This document shows, in pieces, positions 38,327-50,852 of a stretch of 64,000 nt of DNA; position 1 is the first letter of the stretch, and each line of letters opens with the position of its first letter. Both the position numbers and the translations under genes were made by a program. The stretch covers positions 252,584 through 316,583 of the forward strand of contig KZ478063.1 in NCBI GenBank assembly GCA_002837195.1, in the 5' to 3' direction. The notes under the pieces are model-generated. The model saw nothing but the letters and a program-made list of their open reading frames with translations. It searched no databases and was not told the DNA's origin. This stretch comes from Enterobacterales bacterium CwR94 (GTDB lineage: Bacteria > Pseudomonadota > Gammaproteobacteria > Enterobacterales > Enterobacteriaceae).

Positions 38327-39337
38327 GTGAAACTGGATGAAATAGCGCGGCTTGCCGGCGTATCACGTACAACAGCCAGTTACGTGATAAACGGAAAAGC
38401 CAAGCAGTATCGTGTCAGCGACAAGACCGTCGAAAAGGTGATGGCGGTGGTACGCGAGCACAACTACCATCCCAATGCTGTGGCGGCTGGTCTGCGAGCG
38501 GGTCGTACGCGTTCAATCGGTCTGGTCATTCCCGATTTGGAAAATACCAGTTACACACGCATTGCAAATTATCTTGAACGCCAGGCGCGGCAGCGTGGCT
38601 ATCAGTTGTTGATCGCCTGTTCTGAAGATCAGCCCGATAATGAAATGCGTTGCATTGAACACCTGTTGCAGCGTCAGGTGGATGCCATCATTGTTTCGAC
38701 ATCCTTGCCGCCAGAGCACCCTTTCTATCAACGCTGGATCAATGACCCACTGCCAATCATTGCGCTGGACCGTGCGCTGGATCGCGAGCATTTCACCAGC
38801 GTGGTGGGTGCCGATCAGGATGATGCCGAAGCGTTGGCCGCTGAATTGCGCCAATTACCGGTTAAAAATGTTCTGTTTCTTGGGGCACTACCAGAGCTAT
38901 CCGTTAGCTTTTTGCGTGAGATGGGCTTCCGTAAAGCCTGGGAAGGCGACGAGCGCCCGATCGATTTCTTGTATACCAACAGCTATGAACGTGCAGCAGC
39001 GGCGGCGGCATTCGAGAAATATCTTATCGCTAATCCGATGCCGGAAGCGCTTTACACCACGTCTTTTGGCTTATTGCAAGGCGTCATGGATGTGGCGTTA
39101 AAACGTGAAGGCCACTTACCAAAAGAGTTGGCAATTGCCACCTTTGGCGATCACGAGTTGCTGGATTTTCTGGAATGTCCGGTACTGGCGGTTGGGCAGC
39201 GCCACCGCGATGTTGCAGAGCGTGTATTAGAATTAGTGCTGGCCAGTTTAGACGAGCCAAGAAAGCCAAAACCGGGTCTGACACGTATTCGCCGCAATTT
39301 GTTTCGACGTGGAAAATTAAGTCGTAAAGCAATTTAA
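38327..39337 (+). CDS. cra: Catabolite repressor/activator Cra (FruR)
   Basis: LacI-family regulator of carbon flow, released by fructose 1-phosphate (and reportedly fructose 1,6-bisphosphate). 336 residues from GTG 38327, the start used in E. coli too. Helix-turn-helix [20 protein letters not shown]; the first 130 residues are almost identical to E. coli Cra, while the C-terminal third is more variable. A TATAAT -10 at 38290-38295 precedes it by 31 bp. An 8-bp perfect palindrome, AACAGCAG/CTGCTGTT, lies at 38239-38257. Confidence 0.95.
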   Translation: MKLDEIARLAGVSRTTASYVINGKAKQYRVSDKTVEKVMAVVREHNYHPNAVAAGLRAGRTRSIGLVIPDLENTSYTRIANYLERQARQRGYQLLIACSEDQPDNEMRCIEHLLQRQVDAIIVSTSLPPEHPFYQRWINDPLPIIALDRALDREHFTSVVGADQDDAEALAAELRQLPVKNVLFLGALPELSVSFLREMGFRKAWEGDERPIDFLYTNSYERAAAAAAFEKYLIANPMPEALYTTSFGLLQGVMDVALKREGHLPKELAIATFGDHELLDFLECPVLAVGQRHRDVAERVLELVLASLDEPRKPKPGLTRIRRNLFRRGKLSRKAI

Positions 39338-39340
39338 CCT

Positions 39341-39368
39341 AAATGGCAGCGTGGCTGCCATTTACATA
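39341..39368 (+). terminator. Likely terminator after cra
   Basis: Perfect hairpin AAATGGCAGC, loop gtg, GCTGCCATTT, 3 bp after the cra stop. The following T-run is imperfect (ACATATGATCATATTTTT). Confidence 0.6.
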
Positions 39369-39775
39369 TGATCATATTTTTATCTTCGATAAATCCTCTC
39401 TTTAACTTGCTTCCCTTTTAAATGTGAACGGTTTCTTCAATTATTGTCAGATTGAGTAAAAGAGGAATATTCGTTATCAACATTGGTACTGATAACAGTT
39501 TATGGATGCTCATCAGTCACTGACCCCTTCAAGCCAGTGTTGATCAGACTGGTAACCGTTTAGGAAAACCCTTAAAATGCAACCCGCGTCGCAAAGTTTG
39601 CCGAGTATTTATCCCCCTTTTAAACGCTATATTTTTAAGCGATGAGTAAGATGTTAGGTTTTTTTTGTCTTTATTCATCATGTTAATTTTTGCTGGTTAA
39701 TCGGTCATCTTTCATTTCCCTCGATCGCAATCAATTACCGCGCTGTAAATAATCTCTTTCAGCCTCGACTGCGGC

Positions 39776-39847
39776 TTGACAATGTTTTCCTTCGCTCCGT
39801 AAACTCTTTTAGTGGGAATTTGTGGGGTAAAGTGGTGTATTGGGGTA
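39776..39847 (+). promoter_or_regulatory. mra promoter with MraZ-binding TGGGN repeats
   Basis: TTGACA (39776-39781), 18-bp spacer, TAAACT (39800-39805). The start region carries TGGGA (39813), TGGGG (39823) and TGGTG (39833) at exact 10-bp spacing, plus GGGTA at 39843. This is the direct-repeat array by which MraZ represses its own operon, located downstream of the -10 box. It drives the dcw cluster. Confidence 0.85.
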
Positions 39848-39866
39848 ACTAAGGGGTGGAGCTGAC

Positions 39867-40325
39867 ATGTTCCGTGGGGCAACATTAGTCAATCTCGACA
39901 GCAAAGGGCGGCTTGCCGTGCCGACGCGATATCGCGATACGCTGATCGGAGAGTCTCAAGGACAAATGGTCTGTACCATTGACCTCCATCAGCCCTGCCT
40001 GCTGCTTTACACCTTGCCCGAATGGGAAATTATTGAAAAGAAACTGGCTCGCCTTTCCAGCATGAACCCCGCCGAACGACGCGTTCAGCGTTTGTTACTG
40101 GGTCATGCCAGCGAGTGTCAGATGGATAATGCCGGGCGGCTCCTGTTGGCAAACACATTGCGCCAACATGCCAGCCTGACCAAAGAAGTGATGCTCGTTG
40201 GGCAGTTCAACAAGTTTGAATTGTGGGATGAGCAGACCTGGTATCAACAGGTGAAAGAGGATATCGACGCAGAACAGTCTGCTCAGGAACCCCTCTCTGA
40301 CCGCTTGCAGGATTTGTCGCTATAG
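39867..40325 (+). CDS. mraZ: Transcriptional regulator MraZ
   Basis: AbrB-fold DNA-binding protein that represses the mra/dcw promoter. 152 residues, same as E. coli, with two SpoVT-AbrB-like repeats: [20 protein letters not shown] and [20 protein letters not shown]. First gene of the dcw cluster, 2 nt before rsmH. Confidence 0.96.
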   Translation: MFRGATLVNLDSKGRLAVPTRYRDTLIGESQGQMVCTIDLHQPCLLLYTLPEWEIIEKKLARLSSMNPAERRVQRLLLGHASECQMDNAGRLLLANTLRQHASLTKEVMLVGQFNKFELWDEQTWYQQVKEDIDAEQSAQEPLSDRLQDLSL

Positions 40326-40327
40326 CT

Positions 40328-41266
40328 ATGCAGGATTTTAAGCACATTACCGTGCTGCTGGATGAAGCAGTCAATGGACTCAACATTCAGCCAGACGGCA
40401 TTTACATTGATGGCACGTTTGGGCGGGGCGGACACTCCCGTTTAATTCTTTCACGCCTGGGGCCAAATGGGCGTCTGTTTGCCATTGACCGCGATCCGCA
40501 AGCTATTGCTGTGGCAAATGAAATTGATGATCCGCGTTTTGCCATTATTCATGGCCCGTTTTCTGAGTTGGCGCAGTACGTTGAGGACCGCGGATTAACC
40601 GGCAAGATCAATGGCGTGCTGCTGGACTTAGGCGTTTCCTCTCCGCAGCTAGATGATGCGGAGCGTGGGTTCTCCTTTATGCGTGATGGCCCGCTTGATA
40701 TGCGGATGGATCCCACCCGCGGGATTTCAGCCAGTGAGTGGTTGTTGAAAGCGGAAGAGAGCGATATCGCGTTTGTCCTCAAAACCTTTGGTGAAGAGCG
40801 ATTTGCAAAGCGGATTGCCCGCGCGATTGTTGAGCGCAATAAACTCGAACCGATTACGCGCACGAAAGACCTGGCGGAAGTCATTGCGATTGCGACGCCC
40901 GTTAAAGACAAGTTTAAGCACCCGGCGACGCGCAGCTTCCAGGCGATCCGCATTTGGGTAAACAGTGAGTTGGAAGAGATAGAACAGGCGCTGAAAGGTT
41001 CCGTTACGGTGCTGGCAGCCACGGGTCGCCTCTCCGTCATCAGTTTCCACTCGCTTGAAGACCGCATTGTAAAACGTTTTATGCGCGAGCAGAGTCGTGG
41101 CCCGCAGTTACCGGCCGGTATCCCCTTAACGGAAGCCGAGATTAATCGGCGGGGCGGCAAAATGTTGAAAGCGCTGGGCAAAATGATGCCTGGTGAGCGT
41201 GAGGTTGATGAAAACCCACGTGCGCGTAGCTCGGTGCTACGCATTGCGGAAAGGACTGAGGCGTGA
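40328..41266 (+). CDS. rsmH: 16S rRNA m4C1402 methyltransferase RsmH
   Basis: SAM-dependent N4-methyltransferase acting on C1402 of 16S rRNA in the P site. 312 residues (E. coli 313). [13 protein letters not shown], the SAM loop [34 protein letters not shown] and [16 protein letters not shown] are intact. Its TGA overlaps the ftsL GTG start. Confidence 0.96.
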   Translation: MQDFKHITVLLDEAVNGLNIQPDGIYIDGTFGRGGHSRLILSRLGPNGRLFAIDRDPQAIAVANEIDDPRFAIIHGPFSELAQYVEDRGLTGKINGVLLDLGVSSPQLDDAERGFSFMRDGPLDMRMDPTRGISASEWLLKAEESDIAFVLKTFGEERFAKRIARAIVERNKLEPITRTKDLAEVIAIATPVKDKFKHPATRSFQAIRIWVNSELEEIEQALKGSVTVLAATGRLSVISFHSLEDRIVKRFMREQSRGPQLPAGIPLTEAEINRRGGKMLKALGKMMPGEREVDENPRARSSVLRIAERTEA

Positions 41267-41583
41267 TCGGCAACGAACGTCATAGTTTGCCGGGTGTTAT
41301 CGGCAGTGATTTGATTCGCAATGCCAAAATCCCGCTGCTGCTGACGATTGCCGTGATGGTGTCTGCCGTATTAGTGGTGACCACGGCACACCGTACCCGT
41401 CTACTGACGGCGGAGCGCGAGCAGTTAGTCCTTGAACGCGATGCGCTGGACATTGAATGGCGCAACCTGATCCTGGAAGAGAATGCACTGGGCGACCATA
41501 GCCGAGTCGAGCGAACGGCGACGGAGAAACTGCAATTGCAGCATGTTGATCCCGCCCAGGAAAATATCGTGGTACAGCAATAA
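41263..41583 (+). CDS. ftsL: Cell division protein FtsL
   Basis: Bitopic inner-membrane divisome protein that pairs with FtsB and FtsQ. 106 residues from GTG 41263, overlapping rsmH as GTGA. Short cytoplasmic N terminus, one membrane helix (about residues 23-43), then a periplasmic leucine-zipper coiled coil; [20 protein letters not shown] and [15 protein letters not shown] match E. coli exactly. Slightly shorter N terminus than E. coli FtsL (121). Confidence 0.94.
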   Translation: MIGNERHSLPGVIGSDLIRNAKIPLLLTIAVMVSAVLVVTTAHRTRLLTAEREQLVLERDALDIEWRNLILEENALGDHSRVERTATEKLQLQHVDPAQENIVVQQ

Positions 41584-41598
41584 GGAACCACATGACCG

Positions 41599-43362
41599 AT
41601 GAGAGCAGCAACAAGGACTCTTAAACAGAAACGTCAGGAAGAAAAAGCCAGCTTTGTCAGCTGGCGTTTTGCGTTGCTCTGCGGCTGTATTCTGCTGGCG
41701 TTGACCGGCTTGTTATTGCGTGTTGCCTATCTACAGGTGATTAACCCCGACAAACTGGTGAAAGAAGGGGATTTGCGTTCGTTGCGTGTGCAATCCGTCC
41801 CCACCGCACGCGGCATGATTACCGATCGCGCGGGCCGTCCATTGGCGGTGAGCGTGCCGGTAAATGCTATCTGGGCCGATCCAAAAGATTTGCACGATCA
41901 CGGCGGCATTACGCTGGACAGCCGCTGGCAAGCGCTGGCCGATGCGCTCTCACTCCCGCTGGATCAACTGGCTACCAAAGTAAACGCCAATCCCAAAGGC
42001 CGCTTTATCTATCTGGCACGTCAGGTCAACCCGGCGATTGGCGATTACGTCAAGAAGCTGAAATTACCGGGTATCCACCTGCGTGAAGAGTCCCGCCGTT
42101 ATTATCCTGCGGGCTCTGTGACGTCGCACCTGATCGGCTTTACCAACATTGATGGTCAAGGGATTGAAGGTGTCGAAAAAAGTTTTGACCGCTGGCTAAC
42201 CGGACAGCCGGGTGAACGTACCGTGCGTAAAGACCGTTTTGGCCGCGTCATTGAAGATATCTCTTCGGTTGATAGCCAGGCCGCGCACAATCTTGCACTC
42301 AGTATTGATGAACGCTTACAGGCGCAAGTGTATCGCGAGCTGAACAACGCTGTGGCCTTCAACAAAGCAGAATCGGGCACGGCGGTACTGGTGGATGTGA
42401 ACACCGGTGAAGTGCTGGCTATGGCGAACAGCCCGGCTTATAACCCAAACAATCTGACGGGTACGCCAAAAGATGTCATGCGTAACCGCGCGATCACCGA
42501 CATTTTCGAACCGGGTTCTACCGTCAAACCCATGGTGGTGATGACCGCCTTGCAACGCAATGTGGTACGCGAAGGCTCGGTCTTGAACACGGTTCCCTAT
42601 TTGATTAACGGCCACGAAATTAAAGACGTGGCACGCTACAACGAATTGACCCTGACCGGGGTTCTGCAGAAGTCGAGTAACGTTGGGGTATCTCGCCTCG
42701 CGTTAGCGATGCCGTCCTCAGCGCTGGTAGATACTTACTCGCGTTTTGGGCTGGGTAAAGCGACCAATTTGGGGTTGGTCGGAGAAAGCAGTGGCATATA
42801 TCCTCAAAAACAACGGTGGTCTGACATAGAGAGGGCCACCTTCTCTTTCGGCTATGGGCTAATGGTAACGCCGTTACAGTTAGCGCGAGTCTATGCAACG
42901 ATTGGCAGTTACGGCGTTTATCGCCCGTTGTCGATTACCAAAGTTGATCCCCCTGTTGCCGGTGAGCGCGTGTTCTCTGAAAGTGTCGTGAAAAGCGTGA
43001 TGCACATGATGGAAAGCGTGGCATTGCCGGGCGGCGGCGGCGTGAAAGCCGCTATCAAGGGATACCGTATTGCGATTAAAACCGGGACCGCGAAAAAAGT
43101 CGGTCCCGATGGCCGTTACGTCAACAAATACATTGCTTACACCGCGGGCGTTGCGCCAGCCAGTAATCCTCGTTTTGCCCTGGTGGTGGTGATTAACGAT
43201 CCTCAGGCCGGTAAATACTACGGCGGTGCCGTTTCAGCACCTGTCTTTGGGGCCATCATGGGCGGCGTATTACGCACCATGAATATTGAACCTGATGCAC
43301 TGCCTGCTAATGAGAACGAGATGGTAACGAACAGAAAAGAGGTATCCGGTGGCAGATCGTAA
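41599..43362 (+). CDS. ftsI: Peptidoglycan D,D-transpeptidase FtsI (PBP3)
   Basis: Septal class B penicillin-binding protein crosslinking peptidoglycan. 587 residues (E. coli 588). Membrane anchor near residues 24-42; pedestal domain; transpeptidase with SxxK (STVKP, Ser about 306), SSN (about 360) and KTGT (about 493). A C-terminal processing tail follows. Overlaps murE by 14 nt. Confidence 0.96.
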   Translation: MRAATRTLKQKRQEEKASFVSWRFALLCGCILLALTGLLLRVAYLQVINPDKLVKEGDLRSLRVQSVPTARGMITDRAGRPLAVSVPVNAIWADPKDLHDHGGITLDSRWQALADALSLPLDQLATKVNANPKGRFIYLARQVNPAIGDYVKKLKLPGIHLREESRRYYPAGSVTSHLIGFTNIDGQGIEGVEKSFDRWLTGQPGERTVRKDRFGRVIEDISSVDSQAAHNLALSIDERLQAQVYRELNNAVAFNKAESGTAVLVDVNTGEVLAMANSPAYNPNNLTGTPKDVMRNRAITDIFEPGSTVKPMVVMTALQRNVVREGSVLNTVPYLINGHEIKDVARYNELTLTGVLQKSSNVGVSRLALAMPSSALVDTYSRFGLGKATNLGLVGESSGIYPQKQRWSDIERATFSFGYGLMVTPLQLARVYATIGSYGVYRPLSITKVDPPVAGERVFSESVVKSVMHMMESVALPGGGGVKAAIKGYRIAIKTGTAKKVGPDGRYVNKYIAYTAGVAPASNPRFALVVVINDPQAGKYYGGAVSAPVFGAIMGGVLRTMNIEPDALPANENEMVTNRKEVSGGRS

Positions 43363-44836
43363 TTTGCGGGACCTGGTCGGTCCATGGGTTGCAAATGTTC
43401 CCGCGCGTGCATTGCGCGAAATGACACTCGACAGTCGTCAGGTGGCAGCGGGAGATCTGTTTGTCGCGATTAAAGGGCATGCTTTAGATGGGCGCCGTTT
43501 TATTCCTCAGGCCATAGCACAAGGCGCAGCGGCGGTGATTGCAGATGCTGACCTTGATATGACTGACGGCCAGATTACACACGAACACGGCGTGCCGATT
43601 ATCTGGCTAACGCAACTTTCCCAACGTTTGTCTGCGCTGGCCGGGCGTTTCTACCATCAGCCTGGCGAGCAGATGAAAGTGGTTGGTGTGACCGGAACCA
43701 ATGGTAAAACCACCACCACTCAGTTGATTGCGCAATGGACAACGCTGTTGGGGGATACCGGAGCCGTAATGGGCACCGTCGGCAATGGCTTGTATGGTCA
43801 TCTGGTTCCCGCAGAAAACACCACCGGTTCCGCAGTCGATGTACAGCACGAACTTAACGGCTTGCTGGAAGCCGGAGCGACGCTGACGGCGATGGAAATA
43901 TCCTCTCATGGTCTGGTTCAGCATCGCGTGGCGGCATTACCTTTTGCGGCAGCGGCGTTCACCAATTTAAGTCGCGATCATCTGGACTATCACGGTGATA
44001 TGGCAGGCTATGAAGCCGCTAAATGGACGCTGTTTGCGGAACATCAGGTAGGGCACGCCATTATCAATGCTGATGATGAAGTGGGACGTCGCTGGTTAGC
44101 GCGTCTGCCCGATGCCGTTGCAGTGACCATGCACGATAATTTGCAACCCGGTTGTCACGGTCGTTGGTTAAAAGCCGTGAACGTGGATTATCACGATGGC
44201 GGGGCGTCGCTGGCGATTGAATCCAGTTGGGGAAATGGCTCGCTCGATAGCCGTCTGATGGGCGCTTTCAACGTGAGTAACCTGCTGGTGGCGCTGGCAA
44301 CATTGTTAACGCTGGATTACCCCTTAGAACAGCTGATTGCCACTGGCAGTCAGTTGCAGCCCGTCTGCGGACGCATGGAAGTCTTTACCGCGCCGAATAA
44401 ACCGACGGTCGTCGTGGATTATGCTCACACACCCGATGCTCTGGAAAAAGCGCTGGAAGCCGCGCGTTTGCATTGTAAAGGCGCGCTGTGGTGCGTGTTT
44501 GGCTGCGGCGGCGATCGTGATAAAGGTAAGCGCCCACTGATGGGAGCGATTGCAGAGCAGATGGCTGACATCGTTGTTGTCACCGATGATAACCCGCGCA
44601 GCGAAGATCCCGCGGCGATTGTGGCGGATATCCTGACCGGTTTACTGGATCCCGGTCGGGCTCGCATAGTGGCAGGACGTGCGCAAGCAGTCACTCACGC
44701 GGTAATGCAGGCCCAGCCTGACGATATCGTATTAGTGGCCGGTAAAGGCCATGAAGATTATCAAATCATTGGCCAGCGTCGCCTTGACTACTCCGACCGC
44801 GATACCGTCGCCCGTTTATTGGGGGTGATGGCATGA
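43349..44836 (+). CDS. murE: UDP-MurNAc-tripeptide synthetase MurE
   Basis: Cytoplasmic ligase adding meso-diaminopimelate to UDP-MurNAc-L-Ala-D-Glu. 495 residues (E. coli 495) from GTG 43349. ATP loop [20 protein letters not shown] at about residue 112; DNPR in [12 protein letters not shown] near residue 413 is the diaminopimelate-recognition motif, indicating mDAP-type peptidoglycan. Overlaps murF by 4 nt. Confidence 0.97.
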   Translation: MADRNLRDLVGPWVANVPARALREMTLDSRQVAAGDLFVAIKGHALDGRRFIPQAIAQGAAAVIADADLDMTDGQITHEHGVPIIWLTQLSQRLSALAGRFYHQPGEQMKVVGVTGTNGKTTTTQLIAQWTTLLGDTGAVMGTVGNGLYGHLVPAENTTGSAVDVQHELNGLLEAGATLTAMEISSHGLVQHRVAALPFAAAAFTNLSRDHLDYHGDMAGYEAAKWTLFAEHQVGHAIINADDEVGRRWLARLPDAVAVTMHDNLQPGCHGRWLKAVNVDYHDGGASLAIESSWGNGSLDSRLMGAFNVSNLLVALATLLTLDYPLEQLIATGSQLQPVCGRMEVFTAPNKPTVVVDYAHTPDALEKALEAARLHCKGALWCVFGCGGDRDKGKRPLMGAIAEQMADIVVVTDDNPRSEDPAAIVADILTGLLDPGRARIVAGRAQAVTHAVMQAQPDDIVLVAGKGHEDYQIIGQRRLDYSDRDTVARLLGVMA

Positions 44837-46191
44837 TCCCGATTTCATTAAGCGAATTAGCACGTATCACCGGCGGTGAGTTGATTGGCAGCGATCTGCA
44901 AATCGACGCGGTAGTCAGTGATACGCGCAATGTCACTGCGGGATGCCTGTTTGTTGCTTTTAAAGGCGAGCGTTTTGATGCGCATGACTTCGTAGGCGAT
45001 GCGATTGCCAGCGGAGCCAATGCGTTACTGGTCAGTAAGCACTTACCTGTTGCTGTGCCGCAGGTCGTGGTAAGCGACACGCGTATTGCGTTTGGTCAAT
45101 TAGGTCACTGGGTTCGGCAGCAAGTACCCACTCGCATCGTGGCCTTAACCGGCTCTTCCGGCAAAACGTCGGTAAAAGAGATGACCGCTGCGATACTGCG
45201 CGAATGCGGTGAAACCCTCTATACCGCTGGCAATCTGAACAATGATTTTGGCGTGCCGATGACGCTTTTGCGTCTGACGCCTGCGCATCGTTACGCCGTG
45301 ATTGAATTGGGTGCTAACCATCAGGGTGAAATCGCCTATACCACGGCGTTGACCCAGCCTGAAACCGCGCTGGTGAATAACCTGGCGGCTGCGCATCTGG
45401 AAGGATTTGGCTCACTGGCGGGCGTCGCCAAAGCCAAAGGCGAAATTTTTGATGGTTTGCCGCCACAGGGCACGGCGATTGTGAATCTCAACAGCAACGA
45501 TCTGCCAAACTGGCAGGCGGCGTTGTCGGATAAGCGGTTGTGGCGTTTCTCTGAGCACGATACCCAGGCCGAGTTCCATGCGCGCGATGTGCGTTTTACC
45601 CCGCAGGGAACGGAATTTATCCTCGGGACACCCGCGGGCGATGTGGCTATCACGCTGCCTCTGCCGGGACGTCACAATATTGCGAATGCGCTGGCGGCGG
45701 CCGCGCTCGCGCTTTCGGTGGATGCACCACTGAGCGCCATCGCACAAGGGCTGAGCACGTTGCAGGCGGTGCCTGGACGGTTATTCCCGATTCGCCTTTC
45801 GGCTACGCAACTGTTGTTGGATGACAGTTATAACGCCAACGTCGGTTCTATGACGGCGGCGGCACAGACACTGAGCGATATGCCGGGTTACCGCATCATG
45901 GTGGTAGGCGATATGGCTGAATTAGGTGATGAAGCGGAAGCCTGTCACCGTCAGGTAGGTGATGCTGCGCGTTTAGCGGGCATCGATAAAGTATTAAGCG
46001 TTGGTACATTGAGTCTCCTGATTGGCGAAGCCAGCGGAACCGGTGAGCATTTCAACGATAAAGCGGCACTAACCGCACGGGTTCAGCAGTTACTGGCTGA
46101 ACATAAACACGCCACGGTATTAGTTAAAGGTTCGCGTAGTGCCGCCATGGAGCAGGTAGTACACACCTTACAGGAGAAAGGTTCATGTTAG
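44833..46191 (+). CDS. murF: UDP-MurNAc-pentapeptide synthetase MurF
   Basis: Adds D-Ala-D-Ala to the tripeptide precursor. 452 residues (E. coli 452). ATP loop [19 protein letters not shown] near residue 103, [14 protein letters not shown] and [14 protein letters not shown] are conserved. Start overlaps murE as ATGA, and its end overlaps mraY by 7 nt. Confidence 0.97.
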   Translation: MIPISLSELARITGGELIGSDLQIDAVVSDTRNVTAGCLFVAFKGERFDAHDFVGDAIASGANALLVSKHLPVAVPQVVVSDTRIAFGQLGHWVRQQVPTRIVALTGSSGKTSVKEMTAAILRECGETLYTAGNLNNDFGVPMTLLRLTPAHRYAVIELGANHQGEIAYTTALTQPETALVNNLAAAHLEGFGSLAGVAKAKGEIFDGLPPQGTAIVNLNSNDLPNWQAALSDKRLWRFSEHDTQAEFHARDVRFTPQGTEFILGTPAGDVAITLPLPGRHNIANALAAAALALSVDAPLSAIAQGLSTLQAVPGRLFPIRLSATQLLLDDSYNANVGSMTAAAQTLSDMPGYRIMVVGDMAELGDEAEACHRQVGDAARLAGIDKVLSVGTLSLLIGEASGTGEHFNDKAALTARVQQLLAEHKHATVLVKGSRSAAMEQVVHTLQEKGSC

Positions 46192-47267
46192 TCTGGCTGG
46201 CCGAACATCTGGTCGCGTTTTATTCCGGCTTTAACGTCTTTTCCTATCTGACGTTTCGCGCCATTGTCAGCCTGCTGACTGCCCTGTTTATCTCCTTGTG
46301 GATGGGGCCGCGTTTGATCGCGCGTCTGCAAGAGATGTCGTTCGGCCAGGTCGTACGTAATGACGGGCCTGAATCGCACTTCAGCAAGCGCGGTACGCCA
46401 ACCATGGGCGGAATCATGATCCTGACTGCCATCACGATTTCGGTGTTGTTGTGGGCTTATCCCTCTAACCCTTACGTTTGGTGCGTGCTGTTTGTGCTGG
46501 TGGGCTATGGTGTGGTGGGCTTTGTGGACGACTACCGCAAAGTCGTGCGTAAAGACACAAAAGGCCTGATCGCGCGTTGGAAGTACTTCTGGCAATCCGT
46601 TATCGCGCTTGGCGTCGCGTTTGCCATGTATGCAATTGGTAAAGATACGCCCGCGACACAACTGGTCGTTCCTTTCTTTAAAGACATCATGCCGCAACTG
46701 GGTTTGCTGTATCTGTTGTTGGCGTATTTCGTCATTGTCGGTACCAGTAATGCGGTGAATTTAACCGATGGGCTGGACGGTTTAGCCATCATGCCGACCG
46801 TCTTTGTGGCGGCCGGTTTTGCGCTGGTTGCCTGGGCCACGGGTAACGTGAAATTCGCCGAGTATCTGCATATTCCTTACTTACGTCATGCGGGTGAATT
46901 AGTCATCGTATGTACCGCTATCGTGGGCGCAGGACTGGGTTTCCTGTGGTTTAACACCTATCCCGCGCAGGTCTTTATGGGTGATGTGGGCTCACTGGCG
47001 CTGGGCGGCGCTTTGGGCACGATTGCTGTGCTGCTGCGTCAAGAGTTCTTGCTGGTAATTATGGGCGGTGTTTTTGTGGTGGAAACCTTGTCGGTCATTT
47101 TACAGGTCGGCTCATTTAAGCTGCGCGGCCAGCGTATTTTCCGCATGGCACCCATCCATCACCACTATGAATTGAAAGGCTGGCCAGAGCCGCGCGTTAT
47201 TGTGCGCTTCTGGATTATTTCTCTGATGCTGGTGCTGATTGGCCTGGCAACACTGAAGGTGCGTTAA
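46185..47267 (+). CDS. mraY: Phospho-MurNAc-pentapeptide translocase MraY
   Basis: Polytopic membrane enzyme making lipid I on undecaprenyl phosphate. 360 residues (E. coli 360), about ten helices. Catalytic aspartates occur in GFVDDYRKV and [13 protein letters not shown]; the histidine loop [15 protein letters not shown] is intact. Confidence 0.97.
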   Translation: MLVWLAEHLVAFYSGFNVFSYLTFRAIVSLLTALFISLWMGPRLIARLQEMSFGQVVRNDGPESHFSKRGTPTMGGIMILTAITISVLLWAYPSNPYVWCVLFVLVGYGVVGFVDDYRKVVRKDTKGLIARWKYFWQSVIALGVAFAMYAIGKDTPATQLVVPFFKDIMPQLGLLYLLLAYFVIVGTSNAVNLTDGLDGLAIMPTVFVAAGFALVAWATGNVKFAEYLHIPYLRHAGELVIVCTAIVGAGLGFLWFNTYPAQVFMGDVGSLALGGALGTIAVLLRQEFLLVIMGGVFVVETLSVILQVGSFKLRGQRIFRMAPIHHHYELKGWPEPRVIVRFWIISLMLVLIGLATLKVR

Positions 47268-47269
47268 TA

Positions 47270-48571
47270 ATGGCTGACTATCAGGGTAAAAAAGTCGTCA
47301 TCATTGGATTGGGCATAACCGGCCTGTCTTGTGTTGATTTCTTTTTAGCGCGTGGCGTTACGCCTCGCGTGATGGATACCCGTATGTCACCACCGGGATT
47401 GGATAAACTCCCCGCCAATGTTGAGCGTTGGTCAGGATCGCTCAACGACGACTGGTTGCTGAGTGCCGATCTGATTGTCGCCAGTCCCGGGATGGCGCTG
47501 GCGCACCCTTCGCTGGCGGCAGCGGCGCAAGCTGGTGTGGAGATTGTCGGCGATATCGAGCTGTTTTGCCGTGAAGCTCAGCGCCCGGTTATTGCGATTA
47601 CAGGCTCTAACGGTAAAAGCACCGTGACCACACTGGTCGGTGAAATGGCGAAAGCCAGCGGCTGGAAAGTGGGCGTTGGTGGCAATATCGGCCTTCCGGC
47701 GTTATCGCTGCTGGATGCGCCTGCTGACCTCTATGTATTGGAACTCTCCAGCTTCCAGCTTGAAACCACCACCAGTTTGCGCGCCGTTGCAGCAACCATC
47801 CTCAATGTGACTGAGGATCATATGGACCGCTATCCCTTTGGTTTGCAACAGTATCGTGCAGCCAAACTGCGCATCTATGAACACGCCCAGGTGTGTGTCG
47901 TAAATGCGGAAGATGCGCTTACGCAGCCCGTTTCGCGGCCTGAAAAACAGGTCACTTTTGGTGCGCAGCACGGTGATTATCGGCTGGATGAACAGTATTT
48001 AACCGCCAGTGGCGAGACGTTGATGAAAGTCAGCGAGATGCACATGGTGGGCCAGCATAATTACACCAACGCCCTGGCGGCGCTGGCATTGGCTGACGCG
48101 GCGGGAATCCCGCGTTCAGGTGCTCTACAGGCGCTCAAAGCCTTTACGGGATTAGCGCATCGCTTCCAGTTGGTCTGCGATAACCGGGGTGTGCGTTGGA
48201 TCAATGACTCTAAAGCCACCAATGTGGGCAGCACAGAAGCTGCACTGAAAGGCTTAGCGGTATCCGGCACGCTGTGGTTGTTGTTGGGCGGCGATGGCAA
48301 ATCGGCTGATTTCTCGCCGTTAACCGCCTATCTGCACAGGGACAACATTCGTGTTTTCTGCTTTGGTCGTGACCGTGAAGCACTGGCGGCACTGCGTCCG
48401 GAAGTGTCAACGCTAACCGAAACAATGGCGCAAGCGGTGCAACAGATTGCGGCACAGGTGCAGGCCGGGGATATGGTGTTACTTTCACCCGCCTGCGCGA
48501 GCCTGGACCAGTTCAAAAACTTTGAGCAGCGCGGCGACCAATTCGCGCAGCTGGCGCGGGAGATGGGCTGA
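47270..48571 (+). CDS. murD: UDP-MurNAc-L-Ala:D-Glu ligase MurD
   Basis: Adds D-glutamate to UDP-MurNAc-L-alanine. 433 residues (E. coli 438). N-terminal [22 protein letters not shown] loop [19 protein letters not shown] near 110 and [15 protein letters not shown] are conserved. Stop overlaps the ftsW ATG by 1 nt (TGATG). Confidence 0.97.
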   Translation: MADYQGKKVVIIGLGITGLSCVDFFLARGVTPRVMDTRMSPPGLDKLPANVERWSGSLNDDWLLSADLIVASPGMALAHPSLAAAAQAGVEIVGDIELFCREAQRPVIAITGSNGKSTVTTLVGEMAKASGWKVGVGGNIGLPALSLLDAPADLYVLELSSFQLETTTSLRAVAATILNVTEDHMDRYPFGLQQYRAAKLRIYEHAQVCVVNAEDALTQPVSRPEKQVTFGAQHGDYRLDEQYLTASGETLMKVSEMHMVGQHNYTNALAALALADAAGIPRSGALQALKAFTGLAHRFQLVCDNRGVRWINDSKATNVGSTEAALKGLAVSGTLWLLLGGDGKSADFSPLTAYLHRDNIRVFCFGRDREALAALRPEVSTLTETMAQAVQQIAAQVQAGDMVLLSPACASLDQFKNFEQRGDQFAQLAREMG

Positions 48572-49776
48572 TGAGAATCCCTGGCGCAGGGCTGTTTACC
48601 GGCCTGTCCGAGAAATTAAAAGTGTGGGTGATGGGCAGTCGTGACAATGACGTCATGACGCTGGTGCTGTATGACCGCAAACTGTTGTGGATGACCTTTG
48701 CGCTGGCGATTGTCGGTTTTGTCATGGTGACCTCTGCTTCAATGCCGGTTGGGCAGCGTTTGTCGGATGATCCCTTCTTCTTCGCTAAACGTGATGCCCT
48801 GTATATCGGGTTGGCTTTCCTGTTAGCGATGGTGACACTGCGCGTGCCCATGGCGTTCTGGCAGAAATACAGCAATGTAATGCTGGTGGCGGCAGTGATT
48901 ATGCTGCTGATCGTGCTGGTGGTGGGAAGCTCAGTCAACGGTGCATCGCGCTGGATTGCCTTAGGCCCACTGCGTGTTCAGCCCGCAGAAGTCTCCAAAC
49001 TGGCGTTGTTTTGCTATCTCGCCAGTTACCTGGTGCGCAAAGTGGAAGAAGTCCGCAATAACTTCTGGGGTTTCTGCAAGCCAATGGGCGTAATGGTGGT
49101 GCTGGCAGTGTTACTGCTGGCCCAGCCTGACTTAGGAACCGTGGTAGTGCTGTTTGTCACCACACTGGCAATGCTGTTCCTGGCGGGTGCCAAGTTATGG
49201 CAATTTCTGGCTATTATTGGCTCCGGTATTTTTGCCGTTGTGTTACTGATTATTGCAGAGCCTTACCGTATGCGCCGCGTGACTTCCTTCTGGAATCCCT
49301 GGGATGACCCGTTCGGCAGTGGCTACCAACTTACGCAATCCCTGATGGCCTTTGGGCGCGGCGAAGTTTGGGGGCAGGGATTAGGTAACTCTGTGCAAAA
49401 GCTCGAATATTTACCGGAAGCGCATACTGACTTTATCTTCTCCATCATCGGTGAAGAGCTGGGTTATATCGGTGTGGTTTTAGCGTTGTTGATGGTATTC
49501 TTCGTCGCTTTTCGTGCGATGTCGATTGGCCGTCGCGCACTAGAAATCGATCAACGTTTTTCCGGATTTTTAGCCTGTTCAATCGGTGTTTGGTTCAGTT
49601 TTCAGGCGCTGGTTAATGTGGGGGCCGCGGCGGGGATGTTGCCGACGAAAGGGCTAACCTTGCCGTTGATCAGTTACGGTGGTTCCAGCTTGATTATCAT
49701 GTCAACGGCAATTGTGATGCTGTTGCGTATCGATTATGAAACGCGCCTGGCGAAAGCACAGGCGTTTGTGAGGTAG
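48571..49776 (+). CDS. ftsW: Septal peptidoglycan glycosyltransferase FtsW
   Basis: SEDS-family membrane glycosyltransferase working with FtsI at the septum. 401 residues, ten helices. Features include [34 protein letters not shown] and [20 protein letters not shown], the latter containing the catalytic aspartate region. Slightly shorter than E. coli FtsW (414) at the N terminus. Confidence 0.96.
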   Translation: MRIPGAGLFTGLSEKLKVWVMGSRDNDVMTLVLYDRKLLWMTFALAIVGFVMVTSASMPVGQRLSDDPFFFAKRDALYIGLAFLLAMVTLRVPMAFWQKYSNVMLVAAVIMLLIVLVVGSSVNGASRWIALGPLRVQPAEVSKLALFCYLASYLVRKVEEVRNNFWGFCKPMGVMVVLAVLLLAQPDLGTVVVLFVTTLAMLFLAGAKLWQFLAIIGSGIFAVVLLIIAEPYRMRRVTSFWNPWDDPFGSGYQLTQSLMAFGRGEVWGQGLGNSVQKLEYLPEAHTDFIFSIIGEELGYIGVVLALLMVFFVAFRAMSIGRRALEIDQRFSGFLACSIGVWFSFQALVNVGAAAGMLPTKGLTLPLISYGGSSLIIMSTAIVMLLRIDYETRLAKAQAFVR

Positions 49777-49779
49777 TTC

Positions 49780-50841
49780 ATGAGCGGGAAGCGATTGATG
49801 GTGATGGCGGGCGGCACAGGGGGACATGTTTTTCCCGGGCTAGCTGTGGCGCATCACTTGATAGCACAAGGCTGGGATGTCCGTTGGCTGGGCACCGCCG
49901 ATCGGATGGAAGCCGATTTAGTCCCGAAGCATGGCATTGAAATTGATTTTATCCGTATCAGCGGATTACGCGGTAAGGGTGTTATGGCATTACTGGCATC
50001 ACCTGTCCGCATTTGGCAGGCCGTGCGTCAGGCGCGCAAAATCCTTAAAGCCTACAAACCGGATGTCGTGCTGGGCATGGGCGGTTATGTCTCTGGCCCG
50101 GGTGGTTTGGCCGCCTGGAGTTGTGGGATCCCGGTGGTTTTGCATGAGCAAAACGGCATTGCCGGTCTGACGAACAAATGGTTGGCGAAAATTGCCCGAA
50201 AGGTCATGCAAGCATTTCCGGGCGCTTTTCCCGATGCCGAAGTGGTCGGTAACCCGGTGCGGGATGATGTGCTGGCGATATCGGCACCCGCAGCGCGTTT
50301 TCAGGGACGGGAAGGGGCCATCCGTGTGTTGGTGGTCGGCGGTAGCCAGGGCGCGCGCGTGCTGAATCAGACACTTCCGCAAGTCGCAGAGATTCTGGGT
50401 GATAAAATCACCCTTTGGCATCAGGTGGGGAAAGGCAATCTGGAGAGCGTTACCCAAGCCTATGCACAGGCTGGACAGCCGCAGCACCGCGTAGCGGAGT
50501 TTATTGACGATATGGCAGCAGCCTGGTCATGGGCGGATGTGGTGGTCTGTCGTTCTGGCGCATTGACCGTCAGTGAGATTGCCGCCACCGGCTTAGCCGC
50601 GATTTTCGTGCCTTTCCCGCACAAAGATCGCCAGCAGTATTGGAATGCGTTGCCGCTTGAACAGGCGGGCGCAGCAAAAATTTATGAACAGCCGCAGTTC
50701 AACGCGGCGGTAGTGGCCGAGACGTTAGCCGGTTGGTCGCGTCCCGATTTATTAGCAATGGCCGAGAAAGCACGCGCCGTTGCGATACACGACGCCACTG
50801 AACGCGTAGCAGACGCCGTTAAACATGCGGCACTGAAATAA
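49780..50841 (+). CDS. murG: UDP-GlcNAc transferase MurG
   Basis: Peripheral GT28 glycosyltransferase converting lipid I to lipid II. 353 residues (E. coli 355). [15 protein letters not shown] near residue 11, [30 protein letters not shown] and [20 protein letters not shown] are intact. Confidence 0.97.
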   Translation: MSGKRLMVMAGGTGGHVFPGLAVAHHLIAQGWDVRWLGTADRMEADLVPKHGIEIDFIRISGLRGKGVMALLASPVRIWQAVRQARKILKAYKPDVVLGMGGYVSGPGGLAAWSCGIPVVLHEQNGIAGLTNKWLAKIARKVMQAFPGAFPDAEVVGNPVRDDVLAISAPAARFQGREGAIRVLVVGGSQGARVLNQTLPQVAEILGDKITLWHQVGKGNLESVTQAYAQAGQPQHRVAEFIDDMAAAWSWADVVVCRSGALTVSEIAATGLAAIFVPFPHKDRQQYWNALPLEQAGAAKIYEQPQFNAAVVAETLAGWSRPDLLAMAEKARAVAIHDATERVADAVKHAALK

Positions 50842-50852
50842 CAGAAGAGAAA

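Larger units (their letters stand above)
39338..39866. other. cra-mraZ intergenic region (529 bp), no gene
   Basis: AT-rich interval carrying the cra terminator at its left end and the mra promoter with MraZ repeats at its right end. No open frame or RNA family is recognised between about 39370 and 39770. Confidence 0.7.

Noticed and set aside
40549-41283. 244-codon frame antisense to rsmH
   Set aside because: Long only because of the codon bias of rsmH on the other strand; no recognisable domain, no ribosome site.
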